Positions 17,113-26,594 are shown, numbered from the stretch's first letter. The stretch is DNA of 64,000 nucleotides from Gemmataceae bacterium (GCA_901538445.1 LR594584.1:1148655-1212654); one strand, 5' to 3'. Numbers and translations are program-made. The notes: generated by a model from the sequence alone, not told the origin.

Positions 17113-20100
17113 TTACTCCTTCTTCGCCGCCGGGATCTTCTGGTCGAGGAGGTACGCGAGCAGGTGGATCATCTCCCCCTCGGGCAGCACCTCGGCGAAG
17201 TTCGCCGGCATCGGCGAGAGCATCGTCTCGCGGTTCGTCTCGATGTCGGCCGTCGCGAGCCGCACCTCCTTCCCCTCGCCGTCGGCCAGCACGAGCACCT
17301 CGCCCTCGATCCGCAGCATCAGCCCCGTGAGCGTCTTCTCGTCTTTCGTGGTGACGACGCGTGCCCGGAACGCCTGATCGACGTTCCGGTTCGGGTCGAG
17401 CACGTCTTCGAGGACGCGCTCGGCCCCGCGGAGCCCGATGCCGTCGAGTTGCGGGGCGATCTTGCCACCCATTTCGCCGATCTTGTGGCACGCGGCGCAG
17501 TGCTTGGCGAACAGCTTCGCGCCGGCCTCCTTGTCGGGCTTGGACGACGCGAACACGGCGGCCCGCTTCTTGATGAGTTCGGTGATCCGCAGGTCGGCCG
17601 GCGGCAGCCCCTTGGTGAGCGCCGCGAGTTGCTTGTCGAGGTCTGGCACGTTGGCGGCCCGCAGCCGCTCGACGATCGCCTTCTCCTGGAGCAGCCGCGC
17701 CGGAGCCTTCCCACTCTTCACGGCGGTGAGCAACTCCTCGGCGCCCGCCGGCGACCCGGCGAGCGCCACCCCGACCGCGACCGCTGTGCGGTACGGCGCG
17801 TCCTTGAGCGCGTCCCGTGCGTCGAGCCGGGCGTCCTTGTTGGACGAGTTCGCGAGCAGGAGCAGGAGCCGGTCCCGGAAGTCGGCGGCCGTCGCGGTCG
17901 AGGACACGAGCGTACGTGCGACCTTCAACCCCTCGGCCGGGGCGTACCGCAACAGCACTTCCGTCGCGCCCAGGCGGGCTTCAGCCGGGGCCGACGGCTT
18001 CTCCGCCAGGAGGGCGAGGGCGGCCGGGGTCGTTGAGGCGAGTTGAAGGCTGTCCGGCGAAGCGTCCCGCTCCACGACGGCCGGCAGCGCGTTCAGAACG
18101 CGGAGCCCCCAGAGAACAGGCTTCTCCTCGCCCGGCTTCGAGCCACCCACCGGGAAGTCAAAGGTGATAGCGGCCCGCTCCGCCTGCTTCAGAAGGCTGT
18201 CGGCGGCTTCCTTCTTCAACTTTTTCCCGCGCGCCTGGAGCCCCTTGAACGCGGCCAGAATCGGGTCGGGGTTGGCCCCGTTGCTCGTCGCTAACCCGAT
18301 CGCACCGAACAGCGCGCGCTCATCGTTTTCGGTCCCGTAGCGCGCGACGTGCTCCGCGACCGCGGACACCTTGTCCCCGGCCACGCTCTTGATCTGGGCG
18401 GCGAGGAACCCGGCCGCCTTCTCGTTCGGGATCGCGAGCGCGATCTCGGCGTAGGTGGCGTCGTACTCCTTCGGCCACGCGGCCGCGTCCCGCAGGCAGT
18501 TCCGCAGGGCGACGCGGAGCGCGTGCCGCAGGTGCGTGTCGGTCGCGGGCGTCGCCTTGAGTGCGGCGAGGAGCGGTTGCACGAAGTCGGCGTGCGGGTG
18601 CAGGATCGCGGCCTCCGCCGCGGCCCGGCGGGCGTGCGGGGACAGCAACTGCGACAGTTCCGGTTGCAGGAGGCCGCCGATGAAGCTGCGCTCCTCCTCG
18701 GTCAGCGCCGCGCGGCCGGTGAGCGCCCGCGTGAAGTGCCCCTGGTGGTCCTCGATCTTGATCGGAACCTCTCCCTTGTCGTCGAACAGTTTCAGGTAGT
18801 CTTTCACCAGGTCGCGCTCCGGGCCGGGCCGCACGATCGACACGATCCACGCGTACACCGCCGGCGCGAGTTCGGGGCTCTTCTTCATCCGCTCGACCGC
18901 GTTCGGCAGGTCGAAGTCCTTGCCGCCGCGGTCGGTGAACCGCTGCCGCAGTTGGTGCCCCGCCAGGAACCGCACCGTCAGGTTCGGGTGGAACAGGTCT
19001 TCGAATAGCTCCGCGTCCTTCGCGGCCGTGAAGTCGGCCCGGTGCGGCTTCGGTGCGGCGGCCTTGTCGCCCTTGTACACGACGCGCCAAAGGCGGCCGC
19101 GGTCCTTGTCGCGCAGCGGGTGCTTCAGGTCCACTTCGTAGTGCCCGATGATCTTGTTGTAAAAGTCGGCGATGTAGAGCGCGCCGTCCGGCCCGAGCTT
19201 GATGTCCACGGGGCGGAACCAGCGGTCGGTGCTGGCGATCAGGTCCGGCTGCTGCACGGCGTTCGGCGTCGCGCCCTTCCACTCCACCTTCGCCCGGTGA
19301 ACGCGGTTGGTCACCACATTGCCCAGGAACAGCGAGCCGACGTGGTCCTTCGGGAAGTGGTCCGCGTCGTACCACGCGACCCCGCACATGCCGGTGCCGC
19401 CGGGCGCGTACCCGAACATCGTCGGCCCGTACCCGAGCCCGTCGTGCGGCTTGCCGAAGCTCTCGTAGAACGCGCCGGGGATCACCTGCGTGATCGGCCG
19501 CGAGTGGCAGTCGGCGGTGTACAGGTTGAACCACGGGTCCACGGCCATGCCGAACGGGTTCACCTGCCCGCGGGAGTACACCTCGATGCGGCTCCCGTCC
19601 GGCCGGAACCGGAACACGTTGCCCGACTGCATCTTCACCTCGTGCCCGTCCCTGCCCTTCACCGTCGAGTCGTTGTTGAACCCGTGGCACGAGTACACCC
19701 AGCCGTCCGGCATGAGCGTGTACGAGTTGTACATGCCGTGCGTGTCGCGCCACCCGAACCCGCTGAACAGCACCTCGAACGAGTCGGCCTTCAGGTCGCC
19801 GTCGGCGTCGGTGTACTTGCGGATCTCGCCGACGCTCGACACGAGCACCGACTTGCCGTCCGGCAGCGGGAGGATGCCGATCGGGATGTTCAGGTCGCTG
19901 GCGAACGTCTTCACCGTCTTCGCCCTGCCCGTCTCGGGATCGAAGTCGGACAGCACGAACACCTTGTCGGTGCCCTTCCCGGGCGGCGCGGCGAACGGGT
20001 AGTGGTACGAGGTGGTGACCCAGAGCCGGCCCTTCGCGTCCCAGGCCATCTGCATCGGCTTCTGGATGTCGGGCTCGCTGGCGACGAGCTGCGCGTCGAA

Positions 20101-20244
20101 CCCCGGCGGCAGGGTGAACGCCTTGCGCTCGTCGGCCGGCGAGAGCGCGTCGGTGGGGGCCACGAGGTCGGCCGGCAGCGGCTTCGGCTGCGCGGCGGCG
20201 GGCGGGGCGAGAAGTGCGAGGGCGAGGAGCGCGACGGGTCGCAT
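17113..20244 (-). CDS. PVC-type exported propeller protein with C-terminal haem-binding CxxCH
   Basis: A 1043-residue exported protein. The start at 20244 gives a signal peptide (MRPVALLALALLAPPAAAQ), preferred over a longer frame without one. Residues about 30-420 form a six-bladed beta-propeller like PVC membrane-bound dehydrogenases (TIGR02604): FTLPPGFDAQLVASEPDI, DIKLGPDGALYIADF, DKDRGRLWRV. Residues 430-880 are helical and HEAT-like. About residue 915 lies HCAACH, a c-type haem site, within the TIGR02603-like C-terminal domain (GGKIAPQLDGIGLRG, LLAYLLDQK). It probably passes electrons from an oxidised sugar-type substrate; the substrate is unknown. Confidence 0.9.
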   Translation of the reverse strand: MRPVALLALALLAPPAAAQPKPLPADLVAPTDALSPADERKAFTLPPGFDAQLVASEPDIQKPMQMAWDAKGRLWVTTSYHYPFAAPPGKGTDKVFVLSDFDPETGRAKTVKTFASDLNIPIGILPLPDGKSVLVSSVGEIRKYTDADGDLKADSFEVLFSGFGWRDTHGMYNSYTLMPDGWVYSCHGFNNDSTVKGRDGHEVKMQSGNVFRFRPDGSRIEVYSRGQVNPFGMAVDPWFNLYTADCHSRPITQVIPGAFYESFGKPHDGLGYGPTMFGYAPGGTGMCGVAWYDADHFPKDHVGSLFLGNVVTNRVHRAKVEWKGATPNAVQQPDLIASTDRWFRPVDIKLGPDGALYIADFYNKIIGHYEVDLKHPLRDKDRGRLWRVVYKGDKAAAPKPHRADFTAAKDAELFEDLFHPNLTVRFLAGHQLRQRFTDRGGKDFDLPNAVERMKKSPELAPAVYAWIVSIVRPGPERDLVKDYLKLFDDKGEVPIKIEDHQGHFTRALTGRAALTEEERSFIGGLLQPELSQLLSPHARRAAAEAAILHPHADFVQPLLAALKATPATDTHLRHALRVALRNCLRDAAAWPKEYDATYAEIALAIPNEKAAGFLAAQIKSVAGDKVSAVAEHVARYGTENDERALFGAIGLATSNGANPDPILAAFKGLQARGKKLKKEAADSLLKQAERAAITFDFPVGGSKPGEEKPVLWGLRVLNALPAVVERDASPDSLQLASTTPAALALLAEKPSAPAEARLGATEVLLRYAPAEGLKVARTLVSSTATAADFRDRLLLLLANSSNKDARLDARDALKDAPYRTAVAVGVALAGSPAGAEELLTAVKSGKAPARLLQEKAIVERLRAANVPDLDKQLAALTKGLPPADLRITELIKKRAAVFASSKPDKEAGAKLFAKHCAACHKIGEMGGKIAPQLDGIGLRGAERVLEDVLDPNRNVDQAFRARVVTTKDEKTLTGLMLRIEGEVLVLADGEGKEVRLATADIETNRETMLSPMPANFAEVLPEGEMIHLLAYLLDQKIPAAKKE

Positions 20245-20347
20245 CGGGGAGGGTCTCCGGCGGGCGGGAGGCGGTGACCCAGATTGTAGTCGGAGCCGCG
20301 ATCGGAACGCAAAGGGAAGCCGCGACCCGGGCACGGATGCACTTCCT

Positions 20348-20412
20348 GGGCGAACCCCGAGCGCAAGCGAGGGGGTGAGGCGCACCCCCTCGCTTGCGCT
20401 CGGGGTTCGCCC
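20348..20412. repeat. Inverted repeat, 30-bp arms (GAGCGCAAGCGAGGGGGTG family)
   Basis: Arms 20348-20377 and 20383-20412 are exact complements around 5 bases. Close relatives lie at 21199-21262 and 26445-26523. This copy lies between two minus-strand genes, 40 bases downstream of the LRR gene stop. Confidence 0.9.
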
Positions 20413-20451
20413 GGCCACAGCACATTTCATCCGCGTGTACGGACCCGCTAC

Positions 20452-21132
20452 CTACTGCCCGACGCTCCGCAGGTTGGGCATCTCGTCCACGAACTTGTCG
20501 GCCGCCTCGGCGGTGACCCGGGTGGCCTTCACGCTCAGCGTGCGGAGCCCGTCGAGCGGTTTGAGTTCCGCGAGCCCCTTGTCGGTGATCCCGGTCTTGT
20601 TCAGGTACAGCACGCGGAGCCGCGAGTACCCCTTCACCACTGCCATCGTCTTGTCGGTGATCTGCGGGTTCTCGGACAGCGCCAGGTGCTCCAGCATGGT
20701 GAGGTCCTTCATCCCCGCGAACTCGGCGTCCGTCACCCCGCACCCGACGAGCCCGAGGTAGCGAAGGTTTTTGCACTGGCCGATGGCCGCGGCCGATGCG
20801 GGGGTGAGCGTTGCCTTGCCCAGCACGAGCTTGCGGAGGTTCGGCAGTTCCTTGAGTGCCGCGAACCCCTTGTCGGTACACTTCGTCGCGTCCTGGAGCT
20901 TCACGCCGCCGACCTCCGGGTGTTTCGCGAGCTTCGCGAGGAGCGCGTCGGTGCCGGTCTCGAACTCGGCGACCACGCGGGCCGCGGCCGCGAGCTTCTC
21001 GTCCACGTCGGCCTTGCCGTCGAGCCGCACGATCTCGGTCATGACGGCCTTTTCGCCGGCGGTTGGCGCCTGCGCGGTGGCGGTGACGGCGAATGTGGCG
21101 GCGAGGAGGGCGGCGGGGAGGGCGGGGCGCAT
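20452..21132 (-). CDS. Exported leucine-rich repeat protein
   Basis: A 226-residue protein with a signal peptide (MRPALPAALLAATFAVTATAQ). About six leucine-rich repeats follow from residue 75, of the type common in planctomycetes: LPNLRKLVLGKATLT, CKNLRYLGLVGCGVTDAE, LTMLEHLALSENPQITDKT and YSRLRVLYLNKTGITDKG. Such repeats form a curved solenoid for protein binding, probably in the periplasm. A partner cannot be named. It is flanked by two copies of the same inverted-repeat family, one on each side. Confidence 0.85.
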   Translation of the reverse strand: MRPALPAALLAATFAVTATAQAPTAGEKAVMTEIVRLDGKADVDEKLAAAARVVAEFETGTDALLAKLAKHPEVGGVKLQDATKCTDKGFAALKELPNLRKLVLGKATLTPASAAAIGQCKNLRYLGLVGCGVTDAEFAGMKDLTMLEHLALSENPQITDKTMAVVKGYSRLRVLYLNKTGITDKGLAELKPLDGLRTLSVKATRVTAEAADKFVDEMPNLRSVGQ

Positions 21133-21198
21133 GGGATCTCCGGCGGCGGGTGGCGGTGCGGGGTACAGTATAGCCCGCGAACGAGGTGCGCGTTCCCC

Positions 21199-21262
21199 GG
21201 CGAACCCTGAGCGCCAGCGAGGGGGTGCGCGTCACCCCCCTCGCTGGCGCTCAGGGTTCGCC
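21199..21262. repeat. Inverted repeat, ~29-bp arms (GAGCGCCAGCGAGGGGGTG family)
   Basis: GGCGAACCCTGAGCGCCAGC... at 21199 pairs with its complement ending at 21262, with one extra C in the right arm. It belongs to the family with the 20348 and 26445 copies and lies between divergent genes, upstream of both. Confidence 0.88.
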
Positions 21263-21417
21263 CAAACCAATTCCGCCCTCGGGCGGTACCCGCCGGCCCT
21301 CTCATTTTTCTTTCGCGAACGGGCCGATATCATGACGGCACCGCCGTTCCCGCCGGCCGCGTAACGCGACGCCCCCGCCCGGGTTGTTCGCGTCGCAGAC
21401 CCACCGGAGCCGGACCG

Positions 21418-23121
21418 ATGCCGGACACCCAGCCCCTCGACCTCGACCCGGCGGACCCGCAGGACGGGCCGGCCCCGCCGCCCGACCTGACCGGCCGCAC
21501 CCTCGGCGACTACCAACTGCTGCGCCGCATCGGGGCCGGCGGCATGGGGCAGGTGTACCTCGCCCGGCAGCTCTCGCTCAAGCGGGACGTGGCCGTCAAG
21601 CTGCTCCGCAACGACCTCGCCACGAACCCGACCGCCCTCAAGCGGTTCCAGGCCGAGGCCGAGGCCGTCGCCAAGCTGAACCACCCGAACATCGTCCACA
21701 TCCACCAGATCGGCGAGCACGCCGGCACCCGGTACATGGTGCTCGAGTACGTCGAGGGCCGGAACCTCCGCGAGTACCTCGTCCGCAAGGGGCCGCCGGA
21801 CCTCGCCGTCACCCTCAGCGTGGTCCGGCAGGTGGTCCTCGCGCTCCAGAAGGCGCACGAGGAGGGGATCGTCCACCGCGACATCAAGCCCGAGAACATC
21901 CTGGTCACCCGCAAGGTCGAGGTGAAGGTGACCGACTTCGGCCTGTCGCGGTTCTTCGACGGCGGGAAGGCGGCCCACAACCTGACCCAGAGCGGGGTCA
22001 CGCTGGGCACCCCGCTGTACATGTCCCCCGAGCAGGTGCAGGGCAAGCCGGTGGACCACCGCAGTGACGTCTACTCGCTGGGGGTGACGTGCTACCACCT
22101 GCTCGCCGGCGAGCCCCCGTTCAAGGGCGTCACCCCGTTCGACGTGGCGATCAAGCACGTGCAGGAGACCCCGCGGCCGCTCGCCGAGGTCCGGCCCGAC
22201 CTGCCCCCCGACCTGTGCGCGATGGTCCACCGGATGATGGCGAAGGCCCCCGACGCGCGGTACCAGTCGGCCCGCGAGATCCTCCGCGACCTCGTGCGGG
22301 TCCGCGACGGGCTGGCCGTGTCCGCGACGCCCCCGGCCCCGCTCTCGTTCTCGGCCACGCAGACCAACGGCGTGCCGGTGCCGAGCGGGGCCGTGCCGAC
22401 TACCCCGAGCGCGACGGTCCCCTTGACCGGCCCGGTGCCCGCGGCCCCGCCCGTTCGCTGGGGCCGGTGGGCGGTCGCCGCGGTCGGGTGCGCCGCCTCG
22501 CTGGCCGCGGGCGTGCTGGTGTACGCGAAAGTCAACCCCCCGCACGACGCCGGGGCCGCGCCGGCGGCCGGCCTGCCCGACATCCGCCCGCCCGAGAAGA
22601 TCGTCTCGACCCGCGAGCGGGAGCTGATCGCGGCCCTGGAGAACCGCGGCACGAGCCCCGAGAAGGTCGTGCGGTGGTCCATCGAACTCGGGCTCCTGTA
22701 CGTCCGCGAGCGGCGGCTCGACGAGGCCGAGGCCCGGTTCCGCAAGCTGGAGGCCGAGCAGTTCCCCGCCACCGGCCCGCTCAAGAAGCTCGACCCGGAC
22801 GCGATGGCGGCCCGCGACGCCAGCGCCGCCGGCCGGCTCGGCGAGGCGATCGTCCTGGCGTACCGCGACACCGAGGCCGCGGCCAAGGCGTCGAACGAGC
22901 TGGTCGTGCGGGTCGCCGACAGCCCGTTCCCGAGGCTCCCGCCGAAGGCCGGGCCGTTCGAGCGCGGCGCGGCCGCGATGGAGGCGCTGCGGCTCCGGCA
23001 CCCGGACCTCGGGCACGCGCTGGCCGACGCGCTGAACCGCAACGCCGCGGCCCTCGGGAAAACGCGGCTCGAACCGGCCGTGCTGGAGCAACTCCGCGCT
23101 ACCCCCCGCGGCGGGAAGTAG
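21418..23121 (+). CDS. Serine/threonine protein kinase, single membrane segment
   Basis: A Hanks-type kinase of 567 residues. The catalytic domain (about residues 30-300) is intact: glycine loop RIGAGGMGQVYLA, Lys in VAVKLL, HRDIKPEN with the catalytic Asp, DFGLSRF and YMSPEQVQG as the activation-segment end. A Pro/Thr-rich linker leads to one membrane segment at about residues 348-368 (WAVAAVGCAASLAAGVLVYA). The remaining 190 residues, presumably extracytoplasmic, are helical and may sense an envelope signal. Planctomycetes encode very many such kinases; substrates are unknown. The next gene, a permease, starts 41 bases downstream. Confidence 0.93.
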   Translation: MPDTQPLDLDPADPQDGPAPPPDLTGRTLGDYQLLRRIGAGGMGQVYLARQLSLKRDVAVKLLRNDLATNPTALKRFQAEAEAVAKLNHPNIVHIHQIGEHAGTRYMVLEYVEGRNLREYLVRKGPPDLAVTLSVVRQVVLALQKAHEEGIVHRDIKPENILVTRKVEVKVTDFGLSRFFDGGKAAHNLTQSGVTLGTPLYMSPEQVQGKPVDHRSDVYSLGVTCYHLLAGEPPFKGVTPFDVAIKHVQETPRPLAEVRPDLPPDLCAMVHRMMAKAPDARYQSAREILRDLVRVRDGLAVSATPPAPLSFSATQTNGVPVPSGAVPTTPSATVPLTGPVPAAPPVRWGRWAVAAVGCAASLAAGVLVYAKVNPPHDAGAAPAAGLPDIRPPEKIVSTRERELIAALENRGTSPEKVVRWSIELGLLYVRERRLDEAEARFRKLEAEQFPATGPLKKLDPDAMAARDASAAGRLGEAIVLAYRDTEAAAKASNELVVRVADSPFPRLPPKAGPFERGAAAMEALRLRHPDLGHALADALNRNAAALGKTRLEPAVLEQLRATPRGGK

Positions 23122-23162
23122 CGCGGCCCACCGCCGCCCCCCACGGCGGTATACTGTCCCGC

Positions 23163-24560
23163 ATGTCCACCGCACTCGCCCGCTACTTCAAGCTCGCCGA
23201 ACGCGACACGACCGCACGCACCGAGGTGCTCGGCGGGGCGACCACGTTCGCGACAATGGCGTACATCGTCGTCGTGAACCCGGCGATCCTCGCGTTCGCG
23301 GGGCTCCCCGTCGGGCCCAGCACCGTTGCGACGATCCTCGTCGCGGTGTTCGGGTGCCTGCTCATGGGGCTCTACGCGAACCGGCCGATCGCGGTCGCGC
23401 CGTACATGGGCGAGAACGCCTTCATCGCGTTCGGGCTCACGGCGATCACCATCGCGGGCGTGCCGGTGACGTGGGAGCAGCGGCTCGGGGCGGTGTTCGT
23501 CGCCGGGGTCGCGTTCCTCGTCATCACGCTGGTCGGAGTGCGCGCGTGGCTCGCGCGGGCCGTCTCCCCGAGCCTGAAGCACAGCTTCGCGGCCGGCATC
23601 GGCCTGTTCCTCGCGCTCGTGGGGCTGTACGAGACGCGGGTCGTCGCGAGCTTCGTGGAGGGTGTGCCGGCGGCGGCGGTCCAGGCCGCGGGGTCGCCGC
23701 TCCTGGGCCGGCCGGCGGTGCCGCTCAAGATCGGGAACCTGCACGACACGAAGGTGCTGCTCGCGGTCGGCGGGTTCCTGCTCACGGCGGTGCTGCTCAC
23801 GCACCGCGTGAAGGGAGCCTTGCTCCTCGGCATCGCCGCGACCGCGGCCGCGGGGTACGCGCTCGGCCACGGGGCAGCGCCGCACGCCGTCGTCGCCCTG
23901 CCCTTCACCGGCGACTACTCCCTCGCACCGATCGCGCTCAAACTCGACGTGAGCGGCGTCCTCACGCTCGGGTTCCTGCCGGTGCTGCTCACGCTGTTCC
24001 TGATGAGCTTCCTCGACACGCTCGGCACGCTCGTCGCCGTCGGGGCGGCCGGCGACATGCTCGACGAGGACGGCAACTTCCCCGACCCGCAGAAGCCGAT
24101 GCTCGTGGACGCGGCCGCGTGCGTGTTCGCGTCGGTCGTGGGGTCGTCCACGAGCGGCGCGTACATCGAATCGGCGACGGGGGTGAAGGAGGGCGCGCGA
24201 ACGGGGCTGGCGGCGGTCGTCACCGGCCTGCTGTTCGCGGTCACGCTGTTCTTCATCCCGCTCGTGCAACCGCTCCAGACGATGGCCTACGCCTACGGCC
24301 CGGCGCTGGTCGCGGTCGGCGTGCTGATGATGGGGGCGGTGCGGCGGATCGAGTTCGACGACCTGACCGAGGCGGTGCCCGCGTTCGTGACGATCGTGAT
24401 GGTGGTGTTCACCTACAACATCGCGAACGGGCTGACGGCCGGGCTGGTCGCGTGGCCGGTGCTGAAGGTGCTGGTCGGCCGCGGCCGCGAGGTGCGGCCC
24501 GGGGCCGCGGTGCTGGGGCTGATGGGCCTGTCGTACTACGTGTTCGGCCTCACGCACTGA
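23163..24560 (+). CDS. NCS2-family purine permease (AzgA type)
   Basis: A 465-residue inner-membrane transporter with about 12-14 membrane segments, probably importing hypoxanthine, guanine or adenine by proton symport. It carries AzgA-type motifs: TFATMAYIVVVNPAIL near the N-terminus, VAPYMGENAFIAFG, MSFLDTLGTLVAVGAAGDML in the middle, and SSTSGAYIESATGVKEGART. Lengths and motif order are normal. The start at 23163 fits a short cytoplasmic N-terminus. Co-transcription with the upstream kinase is possible from the short gap but not shown. Confidence 0.92.
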   Translation: MSTALARYFKLAERDTTARTEVLGGATTFATMAYIVVVNPAILAFAGLPVGPSTVATILVAVFGCLLMGLYANRPIAVAPYMGENAFIAFGLTAITIAGVPVTWEQRLGAVFVAGVAFLVITLVGVRAWLARAVSPSLKHSFAAGIGLFLALVGLYETRVVASFVEGVPAAAVQAAGSPLLGRPAVPLKIGNLHDTKVLLAVGGFLLTAVLLTHRVKGALLLGIAATAAAGYALGHGAAPHAVVALPFTGDYSLAPIALKLDVSGVLTLGFLPVLLTLFLMSFLDTLGTLVAVGAAGDMLDEDGNFPDPQKPMLVDAAACVFASVVGSSTSGAYIESATGVKEGARTGLAAVVTGLLFAVTLFFIPLVQPLQTMAYAYGPALVAVGVLMMGAVRRIEFDDLTEAVPAFVTIVMVVFTYNIANGLTAGLVAWPVLKVLVGRGREVRPGAAVLGLMGLSYYVFGLTH

Positions 24561-24569
24561 GCGGAAGTA

Positions 24570-24624
24570 GTAGGGCCGGCTGTGCCGGCCGCGCACCACG
24601 CGCGGCCGGCACAGCCGGCCCTAC
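24570..24624. repeat. Inverted repeat with 24-bp perfect arms between convergent genes
   Basis: GTAGGGCCGGCTGTGCCGGC at 24570 pairs with its complement ending at 24624; the loop is 7 bases (24594-24600). It fills the gap between the permease and the zinc-ribbon membrane protein. Confidence 0.88.
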
Positions 24625-24639
24625 GAGTTGCCACCCGTG

Positions 24640-26220
24640 TCACCGCGACTTTCGCGCGAGTTCGCCGCGGAGCCCGTGGGTCGCCCAGATGGGCATGATC
24701 GTCATCGCGGTGAACCCGAGGTAGATGAGCAGGACCGTCCCGAACGCCACGTTCATGAGCGTGCTGAGGCTCTTGATCGCTTCGGCCTTGGCGAGGAGCG
24801 CGACGAGCAGGGCCAGGATCGCGCTCGCGCCGACGACGCCGGCAGCACCCATCACCCCGAACTGCGCCTTCTCCTCCGCGTCGTAGTCCTTGGCCGCGGC
24901 CGCGATCGCCTTGACCATCAGCATCGCGCAGATGAGCCGGGCCAGTTCGCACCCGGCAGCGAGTACCGCAAAGACCTCGTTCATCGAGACCGAACTGAGG
25001 TGCCCCTGGATAATGGCCGGGACGACCAGATCAAGAATCAAGAGCGTGCTCGCCCACAATAACCAAGTGATCGCACTCGCCCCACCCCCGAACAAGTTTG
25101 CCCGCCCACCGATGTTGTTGATCGAGATCCCGGCGAGCACGAGGTGCCCCGCGGCCAGCGACGCGGCCGCGATCGCCATGCCCCGGGACCGCTGCGGGCC
25201 GGCGATGCAGAACCCGAACCCGACTCCGGCCACGATCCAGTTACCCATCCCTAAAAGGCCCGGGAGCTTGAGGGCCAACTCCGCTGCGCTGGTGCTTGAT
25301 GAAGTCTCCTCGGTGAACCCGCCGCGGTTGTTGGTCCGTCGCACTGTCGTCGACCCGGACGAGGATGATCCGTCGAACGCTCCGGTCCACCCGAGGAAGA
25401 TGTACAGCGAGATCAGCGCGAGCGACGCACCATACAGCCAGAACGAGATGTTCAGGAGCAGCACGCCGATCTTCGCGTTCCCGAACCCGGCCGCGCCCTT
25501 CTTTTTCTTCTTCGGCGAGCTGTGCCAGTCCTCGTCGTCCTCGTCGTCGTCCTCGTCGGCGTAGCGGCGCTTCTTGCCCCGCGGCCGGTCGTCATCGTCG
25601 TCGTCGCTGCGGCGGCGCTTCTTGCTCCGGGGCCGGTCGTCCTCGTCGTCCTCGTCATCGGCGTACCGGCGCTTCTTGCTCCGCGGGCGGTCGTCCTCGT
25701 CGTCCTCATCATCGTCGTCGCGGCGGCGCTTCTTGCGGGGCCGGTCGTCGTCGTCCTCGTCGTCGGTGCCCCCCCACTTGCTGCCCTTGCCGCCGTCCGA
25801 CGCCTTCCGGGCGCGCGGCGGCTCGTCCTCGTCGGCGCGCGCCTTCTTCCGCGGGGGCGGTTCGTCCTCATCGCGGGCCGGGGCGGGTTCGTCGTCGCCG
25901 GCGTCGTCGAAGACGCTCTTCTTCTTCCTGGGCTTCGAGTCCGCGTCGTCGAACGAGAACGGGTTGCCGGCCGCGCCCGGTGCGGCGGGGGCTGGCGCGG
26001 GCGGCGTCGCCCTCGGGCCGGCCGCGGACTTCGGCGCGGCCGGTGCCTTCGGCGGGGGCGGGGCGTCGTCCACGACCTCGAACGCGGGCTTCGGCTGCGG
26101 CTTCGGCGGGGTCTGCGCGACGGGGAACATCGTGCCGCACTTGGGGCACTTCACGTTGCCGGTGGCGGTATCGGCCACCCGGAGCTTGGTCGGGCACTTC
26201 GGGCAGGTGACGACCGGCAC
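24640..26220 (-). CDS. Zinc-ribbon membrane protein with long acidic/basic repeat
   Basis: A 526-residue protein. The N-terminus is an MJ0042-type zinc ribbon with two CxxC knuckles (TCPKCPTKLRV and VKCPKCGTMFPV). A Pro/Ala linker follows, then residues about 100-245 alternate runs of Asp/Glu with basic blocks such as DRPRSKKRR, repeated at least four times. The last 270 residues contain about seven hydrophobic segments, for example LLLNISFWLYGASLALISLY and ALLVALLAKAEAIKSL. The layout (cytoplasmic zinc ribbon, charged linker, membrane domain) is frequent in planctomycetes, but no function is known. The charged repeat is low complexity at the DNA level too. Confidence 0.82.
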   Translation of the reverse strand: MPVVTCPKCPTKLRVADTATGNVKCPKCGTMFPVAQTPPKPQPKPAFEVVDDAPPPPKAPAAPKSAAGPRATPPAPAPAAPGAAGNPFSFDDADSKPRKKKSVFDDAGDDEPAPARDEDEPPPRKKARADEDEPPRARKASDGGKGSKWGGTDDEDDDDRPRKKRRRDDDDEDDEDDRPRSKKRRYADDEDDEDDRPRSKKRRRSDDDDDDRPRGKKRRYADEDDDEDDEDWHSSPKKKKKGAAGFGNAKIGVLLLNISFWLYGASLALISLYIFLGWTGAFDGSSSSGSTTVRRTNNRGGFTEETSSSTSAAELALKLPGLLGMGNWIVAGVGFGFCIAGPQRSRGMAIAAASLAAGHLVLAGISINNIGGRANLFGGGASAITWLLWASTLLILDLVVPAIIQGHLSSVSMNEVFAVLAAGCELARLICAMLMVKAIAAAAKDYDAEEKAQFGVMGAAGVVGASAILALLVALLAKAEAIKSLSTLMNVAFGTVLLIYLGFTAMTIMPIWATHGLRGELARKSR

Positions 26221-26383
26221 GGCGGGAACCTCGAAGAGGGTGCAGGCAGCCCGTCCGGGCGCGACGGCAGGATGGTACTTCTTAGCTCACGTTTGGCGGA
26301 TTGGGCAATGCCGGTTGGTGGTCCTGGCGAGCGACGCGGCCCGGTGCTTTCGCGTCCCCGTGTTGAACTGCCTGGCGAGCCGA

Positions 26384-26594
26384 GTGTGTCAACACACGGG
26401 TGAAGCTCAACAGGGCGACGCAGAGATTGAATCCGGGTCAGCGGCACCCCCCTCGCTGGCGCTCAGGCTTCGCCACGAAGTTGCACCGCTTGTTGGCGAA
26501 CCCTGAGCGCCAGCGAGGGGGTGGCTTCACAACCCAAACCACCCACTGTGAAACACCGCGTTGCCCTGTGAAGCTCAACCCGTGTGTTGACACA
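26384..26594. repeat. Outer inverted repeat ending in GTGTGTCAACACACGGG
   Basis: Left arm 26384-26415 and right arm about 26563-26594 share GTGTGTCAACACACGGGT and its complement, plus an ACAGGGC/GCCCTGT end. Between these blocks the 8-base GAAGCTCA stands in the same orientation in both arms, so it is not inverted with the rest. The element encloses a copy of the GAGCGCCAGCGAGGGGGTG family, as if one element had inserted into another. Confidence 0.75.
26445..26523. repeat. Inner inverted repeat, third copy of the GAGCGCCAGCGAGGGGGTG family
   Basis: Arms 26445-26474 and 26495-26523 are complementary with one mismatch and one extra C, around a 20-base spacer. The arms match those at 21199-21262, but the spacer is different and longer. 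Confidence 0.85.

Noticed and set aside
22092-24599. An 835-codon minus-strand frame opposite the kinase and permease
   Set aside because: The plus strand has intact kinase and NCS2 permease motifs; the antisense frame is His/Arg/Asp-rich without motifs.
25500-25760. Short direct DNA repeats suggestive of a CRISPR or satellite array
   Set aside because: The repeats encode the alternating acidic/basic blocks of the zinc-ribbon protein in frame, with no unique spacers.
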